Made by a program: the position numbers and the translations under genes
The notes under the pieces: model-generated
Seen by the model: only the letters and a program-made list of their open reading frames with translations
Told to the model about the DNA's origin: nothing
Databases searched by the model: none
Shown here: positions 18,098 to 25,850 of the stretch, one piece after another
How positions within the stretch are numbered: the stretch's first letter is position 1
How the letters are laid out: each line of letters starts with the position of its first letter
Assembly (NCBI RefSeq): GCF_014648895.1
Contig: NZ_BMRZ01000021.1
Location: forward strand, 92,576-156,575
Reading direction: 5' to 3'
DNA from: Streptomyces tanashiensis
Lineage (GTDB): Bacteria > Actinomycetota > Actinomycetes > Streptomycetales > Streptomycetaceae
DNA length: 64,000 nucleotides

Positions 18098-18117
18098 ACG
18101 GTCCCGAACGGGACCGT
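18098..18117. promoter_or_regulatory. 20-bp palindrome in the precursor 5' region
   Basis: ACGGTCCCGAACGGGACCGT is a perfect inverted repeat with 9-bp arms and a 2-base centre. It sits 17 bp upstream of the precursor start codon, just before its ribosome binding site, in the 153-bp gap shared with the divergent M20 peptidase gene. It could be an operator for a dimeric regulator or a 5'-UTR stem-loop that stabilises the precursor mRNA. Confidence 0.55.
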
Positions 18118-18233
18118 CCGGGGGTGTGTACGTCCCTCATTCCACCGCCGCCCGCTCACCGTTCGGCATGTCTCCCGCACGCACATCGCTGGCACGCGAC
18201 GCCAGCGGCGCGCCTTCTCCCCTCTGGAGCCCC

Positions 18234-19559
18234 GTGAACCAGCCCGAAGCCCTCGGCCCCGCCGCGGCGAGCCGACCCGGACCGCCAGGCCCCACCCCGG
18301 CAAGCCCGTCCGAACTGCTCCGCCCCGTCCTCGCCTCGGCCGGGGAGGCACTGCGTCCCGCCCTCACCCTCTACCTGGACGTCCACCGGACCCCTGAGCT
18401 GTCCGGCGAGGAGCGCCGCACGGCCGGGCTCTTCGCGGACCGGCTCGCGGACCTGGGCCTCGACGTCACCCGGGGCGTCGGCGGCCACGGTGTGGTCGGC
18501 GTCCTGCGCAACGGCGAGGGCCCGCGGGTGTACCTGCGAGCCGAACTCGACGCCCTCCCCCTGGAGGAGCGGACCGGGCTGCCGTACGCCAGCGGGAACG
18601 GCGCCATGCACGCCTGCGGCCACGACCTCCACCTCGCCGCCGCGGCCGGGGCGGCGGACGTCCTGGCCCGCGCCGCCGCGCACTGGCGGGGAACCCTCGT
18701 GGTCCTCGGCCAGCCGGCCGAGGAGACGCTGACGGGTGCGTGCGCGATGCTGGAGGACGGTCTGTACGAGCGATTCGGCAGGCCGGACGTCGTCCTCGCC
18801 CAGCACGCGGCGCCGCTGCCCGCGGGCATGGTCGCGCACGGCACCCCGCACGCTCCGATGACCGCGGCGAGCACCGCGCTCGACGTCCTGCTGCACGGGC
18901 GCGGAGGTCACGCCGGCACCCCTCACCTGGCCGTGGACCCGGTGGTGACGGCCGCGGCCGTGATCACCCGTCTGCAGACGATCGTCTCCCGCGAGAGCGC
19001 CCCCGGCGATCAGCTCACGCTCACCGTCGGCACACTGCGGGCGGGCACGGCGGTGAACGTGGTGCCGGACACGGCGGAGTTGGGAATCGGCCTGCGGGCG
19101 CTCACGGACTCGTCCCTGGACCGCGCGCTCGCGGCGGTGGAGCGCATCGTCCGGGCCGAGTGCGCCGCCTCCGCCTGCCCGCGCGAGCCCGAGATCACGG
19201 TCGCCTCCCGCACTCCGGCCCTGTGGAGCGATCCGGCGGCGACCCGGGCCGTCCGCGCCGCCCACACGGAGCTCTACGGATCCGCCCGGGTCGCCGACTG
19301 GCCGCCGTCGCTGGCCTCGGAGGACTTCCCTCTGTACGGCGGCGCCGGCGCCGCGCTCCACGGCGAGAAGGACGTCCCCCTCGTCTACTGGATGATCGGC
19401 ACCGCGAGCCCCCGCCAGTGGACCGCCTCTGCGGGCCGGCTCCCGCCCAACCACTCCCCTCTCTTCGCCCCCGACCCTCGTACGGCCCTGGCGCCCTCCA
19501 TCACCGCCCTGACGGCGGCGGCACTCACCAGGCTCGCGGGCCCGGACCTTCCGAGCTGA
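18234..19559 (+). CDS. M20-family metallopeptidase / amidohydrolase
   Basis: A 441-aa zinc-dependent hydrolase of the M20D (hippurate hydrolase/amidohydrolase) group. Metal and catalytic motifs are AELDALPLEE, MHACGHDLH, QPAEETLTG and the dimerisation-domain HGRGGHAGTPH. The GTG at 18234 is preferred: CTGGAG lies just upstream and the ~35 residues encoded before it in the same frame are low-complexity. Its position divergent from the precursor suggests a role in the pathway, for example trimming leftover leader residues or hydrolysing an amide in self-resistance, but a general amidohydrolase function cannot be excluded. Confidence 0.8.
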   Translation: MNQPEALGPAAASRPGPPGPTPASPSELLRPVLASAGEALRPALTLYLDVHRTPELSGEERRTAGLFADRLADLGLDVTRGVGGHGVVGVLRNGEGPRVYLRAELDALPLEERTGLPYASGNGAMHACGHDLHLAAAAGAADVLARAAAHWRGTLVVLGQPAEETLTGACAMLEDGLYERFGRPDVVLAQHAAPLPAGMVAHGTPHAPMTAASTALDVLLHGRGGHAGTPHLAVDPVVTAAAVITRLQTIVSRESAPGDQLTLTVGTLRAGTAVNVVPDTAELGIGLRALTDSSLDRALAAVERIVRAECAASACPREPEITVASRTPALWSDPAATRAVRAAHTELYGSARVADWPPSLASEDFPLYGGAGAALHGEKDVPLVYWMIGTASPRQWTASAGRLPPNHSPLFAPDPRTALAPSITALTAAALTRLAGPDLPS

Positions 19560-19631
19560 GCCGCCTCCCGGTCGTCGAGGACCACGTACGAGATTTGAGA
19601 CCACGAGCAGCCCATGGCAGGCTCATGCCGC

Positions 19632-20216
19632 ATGATCGACGAATTCGCGAAGGACAACCTGCACGGGAGACTGCGCCGGGACCGCAAGGCGCTGCTCTGG
19701 AAACTCGACGGCTTGTCCGAGTACGACGCCCGCCGACCTCTGACAGCGACCGGGACCAACCTCCTCGGGCTGGTCAAACACGTGGCCACGGTCGAGGCCA
19801 GGTACTTCGGCGAGGTCTTCGGCCGCCCTTCCCCGGAACCGCTGCCCCGGTGGCAGGACTCCGACGGCAGCGATCTGTGGGCGACCGAGGACGAGACTCG
19901 CGATCAGATCATCGGGTTCTACCGGCGCACGTGGGAACACTCGGACGCGACGATCGACGAGCTTCCCCTGGACGCCCCCGGCCACGTGCCGTGGTGGCCG
20001 GAGCCTCATCCCAACACGAACCTGTTCGCCGTCATGGTCCACGTCCTCAGCGAGTCCGTCCGGCATGCCGGGCACGCCGACATCCTGCGCGAGAGCCTCG
20101 ACGGCCGGACCGGGTTGCGCGCCGAACACGAGAGGCAGATCGACGAGGAAGCCCGCGCAGCCCACTACGCGAAGATCGAACGGGCCGCCAGGTCGGCCGC
20201 ACCCATCGAGGCCTAG
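19632..20216 (+). CDS. DinB-family protein
   Basis: A 194-aa DinB/DUF664-type four-helix protein, recognisable by MIDEFAKDNLHGRLRRDRKA, NLLGLVKHVATVEARYFGEV and ESVRHAGHADILRE, whose histidines form the family's metal site. Members include thiol-transferase-like metalloenzymes, but the substrate is unknown. The ATG at 19632 is chosen by alignment with the usual MIDEF start; an ATG at 19614 is also in frame. It lies outside the peptide operon, just left of the transposon. Confidence 0.75.
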   Translation: MIDEFAKDNLHGRLRRDRKALLWKLDGLSEYDARRPLTATGTNLLGLVKHVATVEARYFGEVFGRPSPEPLPRWQDSDGSDLWATEDETRDQIIGFYRRTWEHSDATIDELPLDAPGHVPWWPEPHPNTNLFAVMVHVLSESVRHAGHADILRESLDGRTGLRAEHERQIDEEARAAHYAKIERAARSAAPIEA

Positions 20217-20220
20217 CCTC

Positions 20221-20237
20221 GCGCTTTCACAAAGCGC
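20221..20237. repeat. Short perfect inverted repeat
   Basis: GCGCTTTCACAAAGCGC has 7-bp arms around CAC, directly downstream of the DinB stop codon. It may serve as a small terminator for that gene. Confidence 0.4.
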
Positions 20238-20238
20238 T

Positions 20239-20313
20239 CTGTCCGGTTTCTGGTTCCCGAACCAGGTGGAGGACGACCCCGGCTCCGTCCGGGTGCTGGA
20301 ACGCACCGGGTTC
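20239..20313 (+). pseudogene. GNAT acetyltransferase remnant, left fragment
   Basis: In one frame this reads NQVEDDPGSVRVLERTGF, the C-terminal signature of GNAT acetyltransferases. It breaks off exactly at the transposon end (TSD GGTTC, 20309-20313). Joining it in frame across the transposon to 31563-31643 restores RTGFVRVGSEDSFAPGRQ. The N-terminal acetyl-CoA-binding part is missing, so the gene had been truncated before the transposon arrived. Confidence 0.75.
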
Positions 20314-20353
20314 GGCCCTGTGCTCCCGAAGCTGCCGCGAAGTGACAAGTAGC
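20314..20353 (+). repeat. Left terminal inverted repeat of the Tn3 element
   Basis: Begins GGCCCTGTGCTCCCGAAGCT and matches the reverse complement of 31518-31557 at 38 of 40 positions (differences at positions 21 and 36). Confidence 0.9.
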
Positions 20354-20380
20354 TCTACACAATCAGAGGGCCACTGTAAT

Positions 20381-20680
20381 TCACCTGGGGTTTTGCCGTA
20401 ATAGGGCCTGATGGTCCTGCCCAACTTCCGCTGGATCGACCGGAGAGCCCGGATGGTCGACTCGTCGCTGAGGCCCGTGGTAGTGGACCATTCGACAGTG
20501 GGCCGGTCCGCCCCATTCAGCCAGTGCCCGTCGAAGGAGTTTGATCTCGCCGTCGGTGAGCAGATCGCTCCCCGCCGCTTCGCTTCTCACCATCAACCGG
20601 ATCCTCCCCCGAATCGCGTCGCGCCGCGCGAGCGCCTCGTCGAACGCGACCTGCATCTGAGTCGTCTCATCGTCAGGCAT
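20381..20680 (-). pseudogene. Truncated hypothetical gene coupled to the S1-domain gene
   Basis: From ATG 20680 it reads MPDDETTQMQVAFDEALARR and LLTDGEIKLLRRALAEWGGP, which looks like a genuine soluble helical protein. After about residue 60 the sequence becomes low-quality (HYHGPQRRVDHPG), so the 3' end appears lost or fused to other DNA near the transposon end. Its start overlaps the S1-gene stop by 8 bp, implying former translational coupling. No function is recognised. Confidence 0.45.
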
Positions 20681-22184
20681 GCGGCTGACTCTCTGTGCTG
20701 GCGGCAGAGGTCTGGACATGCGATAGGGCAATGCGGCGGCGCGCGAGATCAACATCGGTGATCTTCACTGTAAGGGCGTCGCCAACCGCGAGGACATCTC
20801 CAGGCGATTCGTCCAGCGCGCTGGTGTGCACGAGCCCCTGGAAGCCGTCCTCTCGGTCTTCGATGCGGACGAAGACGCCGAACGGCACGATCTTGGTGAC
20901 CGGTCCGGTGACCACCTGCCCGATCCGCCGCGCCACCTGCGGCCACGGGTCTTCCTGCACTGCTCGGAGCGACAGCGGAACCCGTTCCCGGACCATGTCG
21001 ACATCGAGGACCTCGGCCGTGATCTCCTGGCCGACACTGACGACGTCGGACGGGTGGTTGAACGGACGCCAGGACAGCTCGGGAATGTTGATCATTGCGG
21101 TGAAGCCGCCGATGTCGACGAAGGTGACGCCGAAGGAGGCGATCTCGGTGACGGTCCCCGTACAGATCTGTCCTCGGCGCAGGGTCTTCAGGAAGCCCCA
21201 GTCGCGGTCGCTGGAAGTCGGCTCCGTCCTCCAGCGTGCCCGAAGGACGCCGTCATCATCAGGCAAGACGGCGGTGAACAGCGGGTGGCGTTCGTCGACG
21301 TACATGGGCAGAACCGCTGCGGCACGGGCCTCGGTGATCTGCGCCGCGATTTCCGCGAACTGGGTCTCGTCAGCGACGGTGCTGGTGATGCGACCGTCTT
21401 CGTCCTCCCAGACGAACTCGAGCAGGCCCTCGTCCGGTAGATCCGCGAGGAGGGCGGGAACGTCGGTGGACAGCTCCGGCCAGACAGCCAGCCGGGCACG
21501 CGGGGTCAGACGAGTGCGGACCTCATCGAGGGGTCCGTCGCCGAGCCGGTGCCAGCGGGTGGCGTTGTCGACGTAGGTCTCCTCCAGGATTGCCGCTTGG
21601 CGCATGGCTACGCACCAACGCACCCGGGCCCAGAAGATGTCGTCGGCGGGGCGCTGTTCGCCGGGTTCATCGTCATCGAAGGCGGCGTCATAGGGTGATG
21701 CGTCCAGTCGTTCCGGGAACAGCCCGAGTGCGCGGATACGGGACAACGCCTGCTCGGAGGGCTCGCTGCTGCCAATGTATAGGTACTGGTCCCATCCGAC
21801 GTGGACGCTAAACCTGTCCTCGACCTCCAGGCGGCACCAGGCGCCGTTGTCTCGGAGCATCACCCGCACCAGGGCCAGGCCCAAGGCGAGCGGGACCTGG
21901 GCGCCGTCGTGGAATCCCGCGAGGTCGGGCGGGAAGAGCCCCGCCAAACCGTGGCCCTCGATGGCCGGCTCCGCGCCGAAGTCGACGAGGCTCGGCGCGA
22001 TCTGTGGCTCACGAATGGCCACGTGGTCGATGCCGGTGTCTTCGGCGAAGGCGGCCACGGCCTGCAGATAGGCGGCTTCGATGGGCCCGTGGTCGCTGAC
22101 CGCCGGCTCGGTGCCGGTGTAGCTGCCGTGTTCGTCGCGGTCGGCGGGGTCGTACTTGGTGACTCGGTAGACGTAGGGCAGCAC
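20673..22184 (-). CDS. S1 RNA-binding-domain protein (transposon cargo)
   Basis: A 503-aa protein with two S1 OB-fold domains in its C-terminal third: RGQICTGTVTEIASFGVTFV (DIGGFTAMINIPELS) around residues 345-415, and GQVVTGPVTKIVPFGVFVRI (DGFQGLVHTSALDE) around 420-490. The N-terminal ~340 residues form an uncharacterised region starting MLPYVYRVTKYDPADRDEHG. The S1 fold suggests RNA or ribosome binding. It is encoded one base after the resolvase stop, so both are probably one transcript. It is a passenger of the transposon, with no obvious role in transposition. Confidence 0.75.
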   Translation of the reverse strand: MLPYVYRVTKYDPADRDEHGSYTGTEPAVSDHGPIEAAYLQAVAAFAEDTGIDHVAIREPQIAPSLVDFGAEPAIEGHGLAGLFPPDLAGFHDGAQVPLALGLALVRVMLRDNGAWCRLEVEDRFSVHVGWDQYLYIGSSEPSEQALSRIRALGLFPERLDASPYDAAFDDDEPGEQRPADDIFWARVRWCVAMRQAAILEETYVDNATRWHRLGDGPLDEVRTRLTPRARLAVWPELSTDVPALLADLPDEGLLEFVWEDEDGRITSTVADETQFAEIAAQITEARAAAVLPMYVDERHPLFTAVLPDDDGVLRARWRTEPTSSDRDWGFLKTLRRGQICTGTVTEIASFGVTFVDIGGFTAMINIPELSWRPFNHPSDVVSVGQEITAEVLDVDMVRERVPLSLRAVQEDPWPQVARRIGQVVTGPVTKIVPFGVFVRIEDREDGFQGLVHTSALDESPGDVLAVGDALTVKITDVDLARRRIALSHVQTSAASTESQPHA

Positions 22185-22185
22185 G

Positions 22186-22791
22186 TCACTGCCCCACCGA
22201 GGTCGAAGGCACCGCTGTTGGGGTCTGGTGGCGTTCCAGGACGCGGTAGACGGTGGCGCGGCTGACGGAGAAGAGCTCGGCGAGGTCGGCGATGGTGTGC
22301 TCGCCGGACTGGTGCTGCTGGACCAGGTGGGCCTGCTGGCGGGCGGTGAGCTTGGGCTGCTTCCCCTTCAGTTTGCCCTTGGCCCGCGCCACCGCCATGC
22401 CTTCGCGGGTGCGCATGCGCAGGAGGCCGACCTCGAACTCGGCGAAGGTGGCCAGGATGTTGAAGAACATCTTGCCCATCGGGTCGGCAGGGTCGTACAG
22501 GGTGCCGCCGAGCGAGAGCTTGACGCCGCGGGCGGTGAGCGAGTCGCCGATGTCGCGGGCGTCGGGCACCGAGCGTGCGAGGCGGTCGAGCTTCGGGACG
22601 ACGAGGGTGTCGCCGGCGCGCACGGCCGCGAGGGCCTGAGCCAGGCCGGGCCGCTCGCGGTTGGTTCCGGTCAGCCCGTGGTCCAGGTAGATCCGCTCCT
22701 CCGGGACATCCAAGTTGAGGAGGATCTCGCGCTGGGCGGTGAGGTCCTGCTTGCCCAGACTGCATCTCGCGTAGCCGATGCGTTCGCTCAT
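22186..22791 (-). CDS. Serine recombinase / resolvase (TnpR-like)
   Basis: A 201-aa small serine recombinase. The catalytic Ser lies in GYARCSLGKQDLTAQRE; the arginine cluster is in VPKLDRLARS; FFNILATFAEFEVGLLRMRT is the dimer/E helix region. A C-terminal helix-turn-helix (HTIADLAELFSVSRATVYRV) binds DNA. In Tn3 elements it resolves cointegrates at res and represses its own promoter. The ATG at 22791 starts the conserved MSERIGYAR; the frame is open upstream to 22896. It appears intact, unlike the transposase. Confidence 0.88.
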   Translation of the reverse strand: MSERIGYARCSLGKQDLTAQREILLNLDVPEERIYLDHGLTGTNRERPGLAQALAAVRAGDTLVVPKLDRLARSVPDARDIGDSLTARGVKLSLGGTLYDPADPMGKMFFNILATFAEFEVGLLRMRTREGMAVARAKGKLKGKQPKLTARQQAHLVQQHQSGEHTIADLAELFSVSRATVYRVLERHQTPTAVPSTSVGQ

Positions 22792-22797
22792 GCCCGG

Positions 22798-22828
22798 AGC
22801 GTACGATAAGCCCCCGCTCAGCGTACAA
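22798..22828. promoter_or_regulatory. Candidate res site / resolvase operator
   Basis: AGCGTAC occurs as direct repeats, AGCGTACGA at 22798-22806 and AGCGTACAA at 22820-22828, two helical turns apart, immediately upstream of the resolvase start. The gap to the divergent HD-domain gene is relatively AT-richer (ATAAG, AAAT, TTAAAT), the usual layout of a res/promoter region between divergent genes of a Tn3 element. Confidence 0.45.
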
Positions 22829-22958
22829 ATCACCGGACACCTTAAATGAGACGCCGTCAGCGCAGGTCGATCTCTCCCGCCGGGCAAGATCATCATTGTT
22901 CGTTGGGGGTTCCTCTTACGGACGCAAGAGGGGGCGCTGTCAGTACCCTGACGCGGTG

Positions 22959-23552
22959 ATGACCAACACCCACTTGTCGAGAGCCATGAGCGGCACCGTC
23001 AGTCCGCCCCTGCTCCCTCTGCCGGATCGTGTCGCAGAGCTTCTGTCGGAGCTGGGAAGTCCGCCGCGGCTGGCGGCCCACCTGCGCGCTGTCCATGACG
23101 TCGCGCACCAGCTGGTCGACTGGGTGGAACAGCGCTACCCCGCCGTGGTCTTCGACCGCGAGGCGGTGCTCTTCGGGGCGGCCACGCACGACGTAGGAAA
23201 GACGGTGCACCTCGCCGAGCTCTCCGGGCCCGGATCGGCGCACGAGGAGGCCGGGCAGGCTCTTCTGCTCGGTCACGGCATCAGCCCGGAGCTGGCGCGC
23301 TTCGCCGCGACTCACGCGTCATGGGTGGACGTGCGGGTCGGCCTGGACGACCTGCTGGTCAGCCTCGCCGACAAGATCTGGAAGAACAAGCGTGTTCCCG
23401 ACCTGGAAGATCTCGTCGTGGCTCGGCTGGCCGAAGCGACTGGCCGGGCGGCATGGGAGGAATTCATCGCGCTCGACGGGGTTCTCGCCGACATCGGCGA
23501 CGCGGCCGGCGAGCGTCTGGCGTTCCAGGCGTCCTTCCCGATCTACGCCTGA
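22959..23552 (+). CDS. HD-domain phosphohydrolase-like protein
   Basis: A 197-aa HD-superfamily protein. The metal motif is HLRAVHDVAHQLV with ATHDVGKTVH; later histidines lie in GHGISPELARFAATHASW. HD proteins hydrolyse phosphomonoesters or nucleotides; the substrate here is unknown. Start choice is uncertain between ATG 22959 and ATG 22986, as neither has a strong ribosome binding site. It is divergent from the resolvase and a passenger of the transposon. Confidence 0.7.
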   Translation: MTNTHLSRAMSGTVSPPLLPLPDRVAELLSELGSPPRLAAHLRAVHDVAHQLVDWVEQRYPAVVFDREAVLFGAATHDVGKTVHLAELSGPGSAHEEAGQALLLGHGISPELARFAATHASWVDVRVGLDDLLVSLADKIWKNKRVPDLEDLVVARLAEATGRAAWEEFIALDGVLADIGDAAGERLAFQASFPIYA

Positions 23553-23612
23553 GGGCCTGGGGCTGCTGGGTCGCTTCAACTGGCAGGCCGTCGCTGCCCG
23601 GACGGTGCCGGG

Positions 23613-23972
23613 TCAGACGTCGAGGCGGTGAAGGATCTGCATGAAATCGTCGGACTCGATCAGACCGGTGAGTACCTGGGTCATGTTGCTGATGCCGGGA
23701 TCGCGGACGATGAGACCGTCCGAGCACCAGAAGTAGCGGCCTCCCAGGGCTTCCCCGTTTTCGGCCCGTCTCGCCATGATGACCTCGACTTGTTCGAGGG
23801 TGATGATGGTCGCGCTCCAGCGGGATCCGTCCTTCAGGTCCACGAAGACGTCGACATTGTCCGCAGATTCCAGATCCTCGCCGGAGTTCGGCAGGAAAGC
23901 GGCTTCGAAGTGCTCAGTGCGAACCCGATACCAGGGCCCGTCCCAGCGGCCCGGCTGTGTGCTGTGGCTCAT
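23613..23972 (-). CDS. Hypothetical protein
   Basis: A 119-aa soluble protein starting MSHSTQPGRWDGPWYRVRTE, with a WSATIITLEQVEVIMARRAE stretch and the C-terminus SDDFMQILHRLDV. No family is recognised. Codon usage and composition are normal for a real gene. It lies in the transposon cargo, convergent with the HD-domain gene and downstream of another hypothetical on the same strand. Confidence 0.6.
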   Translation of the reverse strand: MSHSTQPGRWDGPWYRVRTEHFEAAFLPNSGEDLESADNVDVFVDLKDGSRWSATIITLEQVEVIMARRAENGEALGGRYFWCSDGLIVRDPGISNMTQVLTGLIESDDFMQILHRLDV

Positions 23973-24043
23973 CGGGCGAGTGTGCCGGGCTGAACCGTGC
24001 AGCTCAACTGCGTTCTCCGGGCACCCCTCACGCCGGGTGTGGT

Positions 24044-24919
24044 TCACAGGTCAGGGTCGTACGGCGGGATGGTCCAGCGCAGTACCGCTTCGCCTGCGCG
24101 GGCTTCGAGGGTGGCGGAGTAGACCTGTCCGTGGGCCCGCTCTCCGCGGTGGCGTATGGAGTGGTCCCCGGAGTCCCAGCCGAGACCGAGCACTGGGCAT
24201 CCGCTGAGGTCGATGGCACCCGCCAGCAGTGGGTGGCTCCAGCCGGCTCGGTTGAATCGGTGGAAGTCGGTGTGGGCGTCGACGGAGACCATCAGCCCAT
24301 TGCCGGGGCCTTCTCGGGTCCAGGTTCGGAGCCGTTCGGCGACCGCTTCGGCCTCGGCCAGGGGGAGGTCGAGCCATCCGCGCGGCCCGTGGCCGCTGGA
24401 GTGCTGCGGGATGCGGTCACCGCCGAACTGCGCATGGACGGTGTCTTCGTACTTGCCCCAGTAGGTGACGTCCGCCAGGCCGTCGGTGGACTGTCCGTCC
24501 AGGCCGGTGAAGTCGTCCAGCGCCTGAGCGTCGCCGAGGACCATGCCACATCGGTCGACCGGCAGGTCGCCGAGCTGCACGGGTTCGCCGTCATTGGGGC
24601 CGGGCCACGGCAGGCCGAGGTCGACCTCCAGGACGGCGATCGTCGGTTCCCCGTCGAAGGGTGAGGCCGATGTCTGGGCCCGAACCCGCAGGGGCCGGTC
24701 TGCGGCAGCTGCTACAGCGATCGCCTCGCACATCCAAGCGGACGGCTCACTGTCCTCGGGTCCGTACAGGTGGCCGCCGCCGGTGGCTATTGCGGTCCGG
24801 GCCCGCTCGGACAGCGGTCGGCCCACCTGCGGCCAGTAGTCGATCCAGCCCGCCATCCCCAGCACGAGCGTCCCGGAGGGTGCGGTGACGGTGCCAAGGT
24901 CGACATCGGTCTCAGTCAT
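24044..24919 (-). CDS. Hypothetical protein
   Basis: A 291-aa protein starting MTETDVDLGTVTAPSGTLVL. It contains GWIDYWPQVGRPLSERARTA, several Trp/Asp-rich stretches (WTREGPGNGLMVSVDAHTDF) and the C-terminus AVLRWTIPPYDPDL. No signal peptide or membrane segment is seen and I do not recognise the family. The ATG at 24919 is preferred over the upstream in-frame start at 24955. It is transposon cargo on the same strand as the next gene downstream. Confidence 0.6.
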   Translation of the reverse strand: MTETDVDLGTVTAPSGTLVLGMAGWIDYWPQVGRPLSERARTAIATGGGHLYGPEDSEPSAWMCEAIAVAAAADRPLRVRAQTSASPFDGEPTIAVLEVDLGLPWPGPNDGEPVQLGDLPVDRCGMVLGDAQALDDFTGLDGQSTDGLADVTYWGKYEDTVHAQFGGDRIPQHSSGHGPRGWLDLPLAEAEAVAERLRTWTREGPGNGLMVSVDAHTDFHRFNRAGWSHPLLAGAIDLSGCPVLGLGWDSGDHSIRHRGERAHGQVYSATLEARAGEAVLRWTIPPYDPDL

Positions 24920-24951
24920 CTGCTGATTGAACAGGCACGGAACCGAAAGGA

Positions 24952-25071
24952 TCAAGGTGCCGTCGCGTCCGAGGTTGGCGTGGAGTGGTCCTGCGGGGTG
25001 CGCTGCTGCGGCAGGAGCGGGCCGAGGTGCAGGTGGCGGTTCATGTCCAGCTCGAACCTTCCGTAGATCTC
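24952..25071 (-). pseudogene. tnpA: C-terminal relic of the Tn3 transposase
   Basis: In the frame ending at 24952 this reads EIYGRFELDMNRHLHLGPLL, the conserved C-terminal end of Tn3 transposases (normally THVNPYGRFELDM). The THVNP half lies at about 28828-28845 on the same strand. The two halves are separated by the nested element 25072-28828, so this is the downstream piece of the same broken gene. Confidence 0.75.
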
Positions 25072-25169
25072 CTTATCTGGACACCTTCGAGTGACGCCTG
25101 AACTGGCGCCGTGGCGGTGGAGGTGCGGGGTTCGTCGGGCCACCTGAGTGCAGGGTCGGGGAGGCCGGT

Positions 25170-25850
25170 GTGCGGGTGGTCAAGGAACGTGATGGCGGTG
25201 TCGTACGGCGCGTGCGGTTGGTCGACGGCGACGGTGAACAGGTCACGGCGGCCTGCCGGTTCCTGGATCATCTGGTCGACCGGGGCTTCTCGCCGCAGAC
25301 GATCTGCGCGTACGCGTACGACCTGCGGGGCCTGTTCGCCTTCCTCGCTGGTGAGGGCACGGACTGGCGTGAGTTCCGGGGCCCGGATGCCTTGCGGCTG
25401 CTGGCGTTCTTGCGGCGGGCGCCCTCGCGCCGTCCGGCCCAGCGGCTGGGCCTGACGGTGGTGGTCGGCGGGCCGGAGGCGCCGGGCAGTCTGCTCGCTC
25501 CGGCGACGGTGAACCGGATCTTGGCTGCGGTTGCCAGCTTCCACGACTGGGCGGTGGTCGCCGAGGAGTACGACGGTGACTCCCCGATGCAGAAGCGCCT
25601 TGACCCGGCACCTTGCCCGGGTGCCGGACCGGCATCAGCCGTTCATGGGCCGCGCGAGCCGTCAGCAGCCGATGTGCCGCACGGTGACGGTCAGGCAGCC
25701 GCGGCGGCTGCCACGCCCCGCGGGATGCGGGAGTTGTCGCTGCAAAAGCGATTGGGGCACGCTTCGCCGGAGTCGACGAAGGCTTACACCCGCGTCTCCG
25801 ACGAGGCCGTGCTGGCCGACTACACCCGCGCGCTGAAGAGCAACCGGTGA
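25170..25850 (+). pseudogene. Tyrosine recombinase 1, internally deleted
   Basis: The N-terminal core-binding domain is clear (RFLDHLVDRGFSPQTICAYA, NRILAAVASFHDWAVVAEEY). Near 25610 the frame shifts: LARVPDRHQPFMGRASRQQP continues in another frame. The sequence then jumps to the very C-terminus with the nucleophile region (LQKRLGHASPESTKAYTRVS). The Arg I and HxxR parts of the catalytic domain are absent, so no activity is expected. Its stop overlaps the GTG of the next recombinase. Confidence 0.75.
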
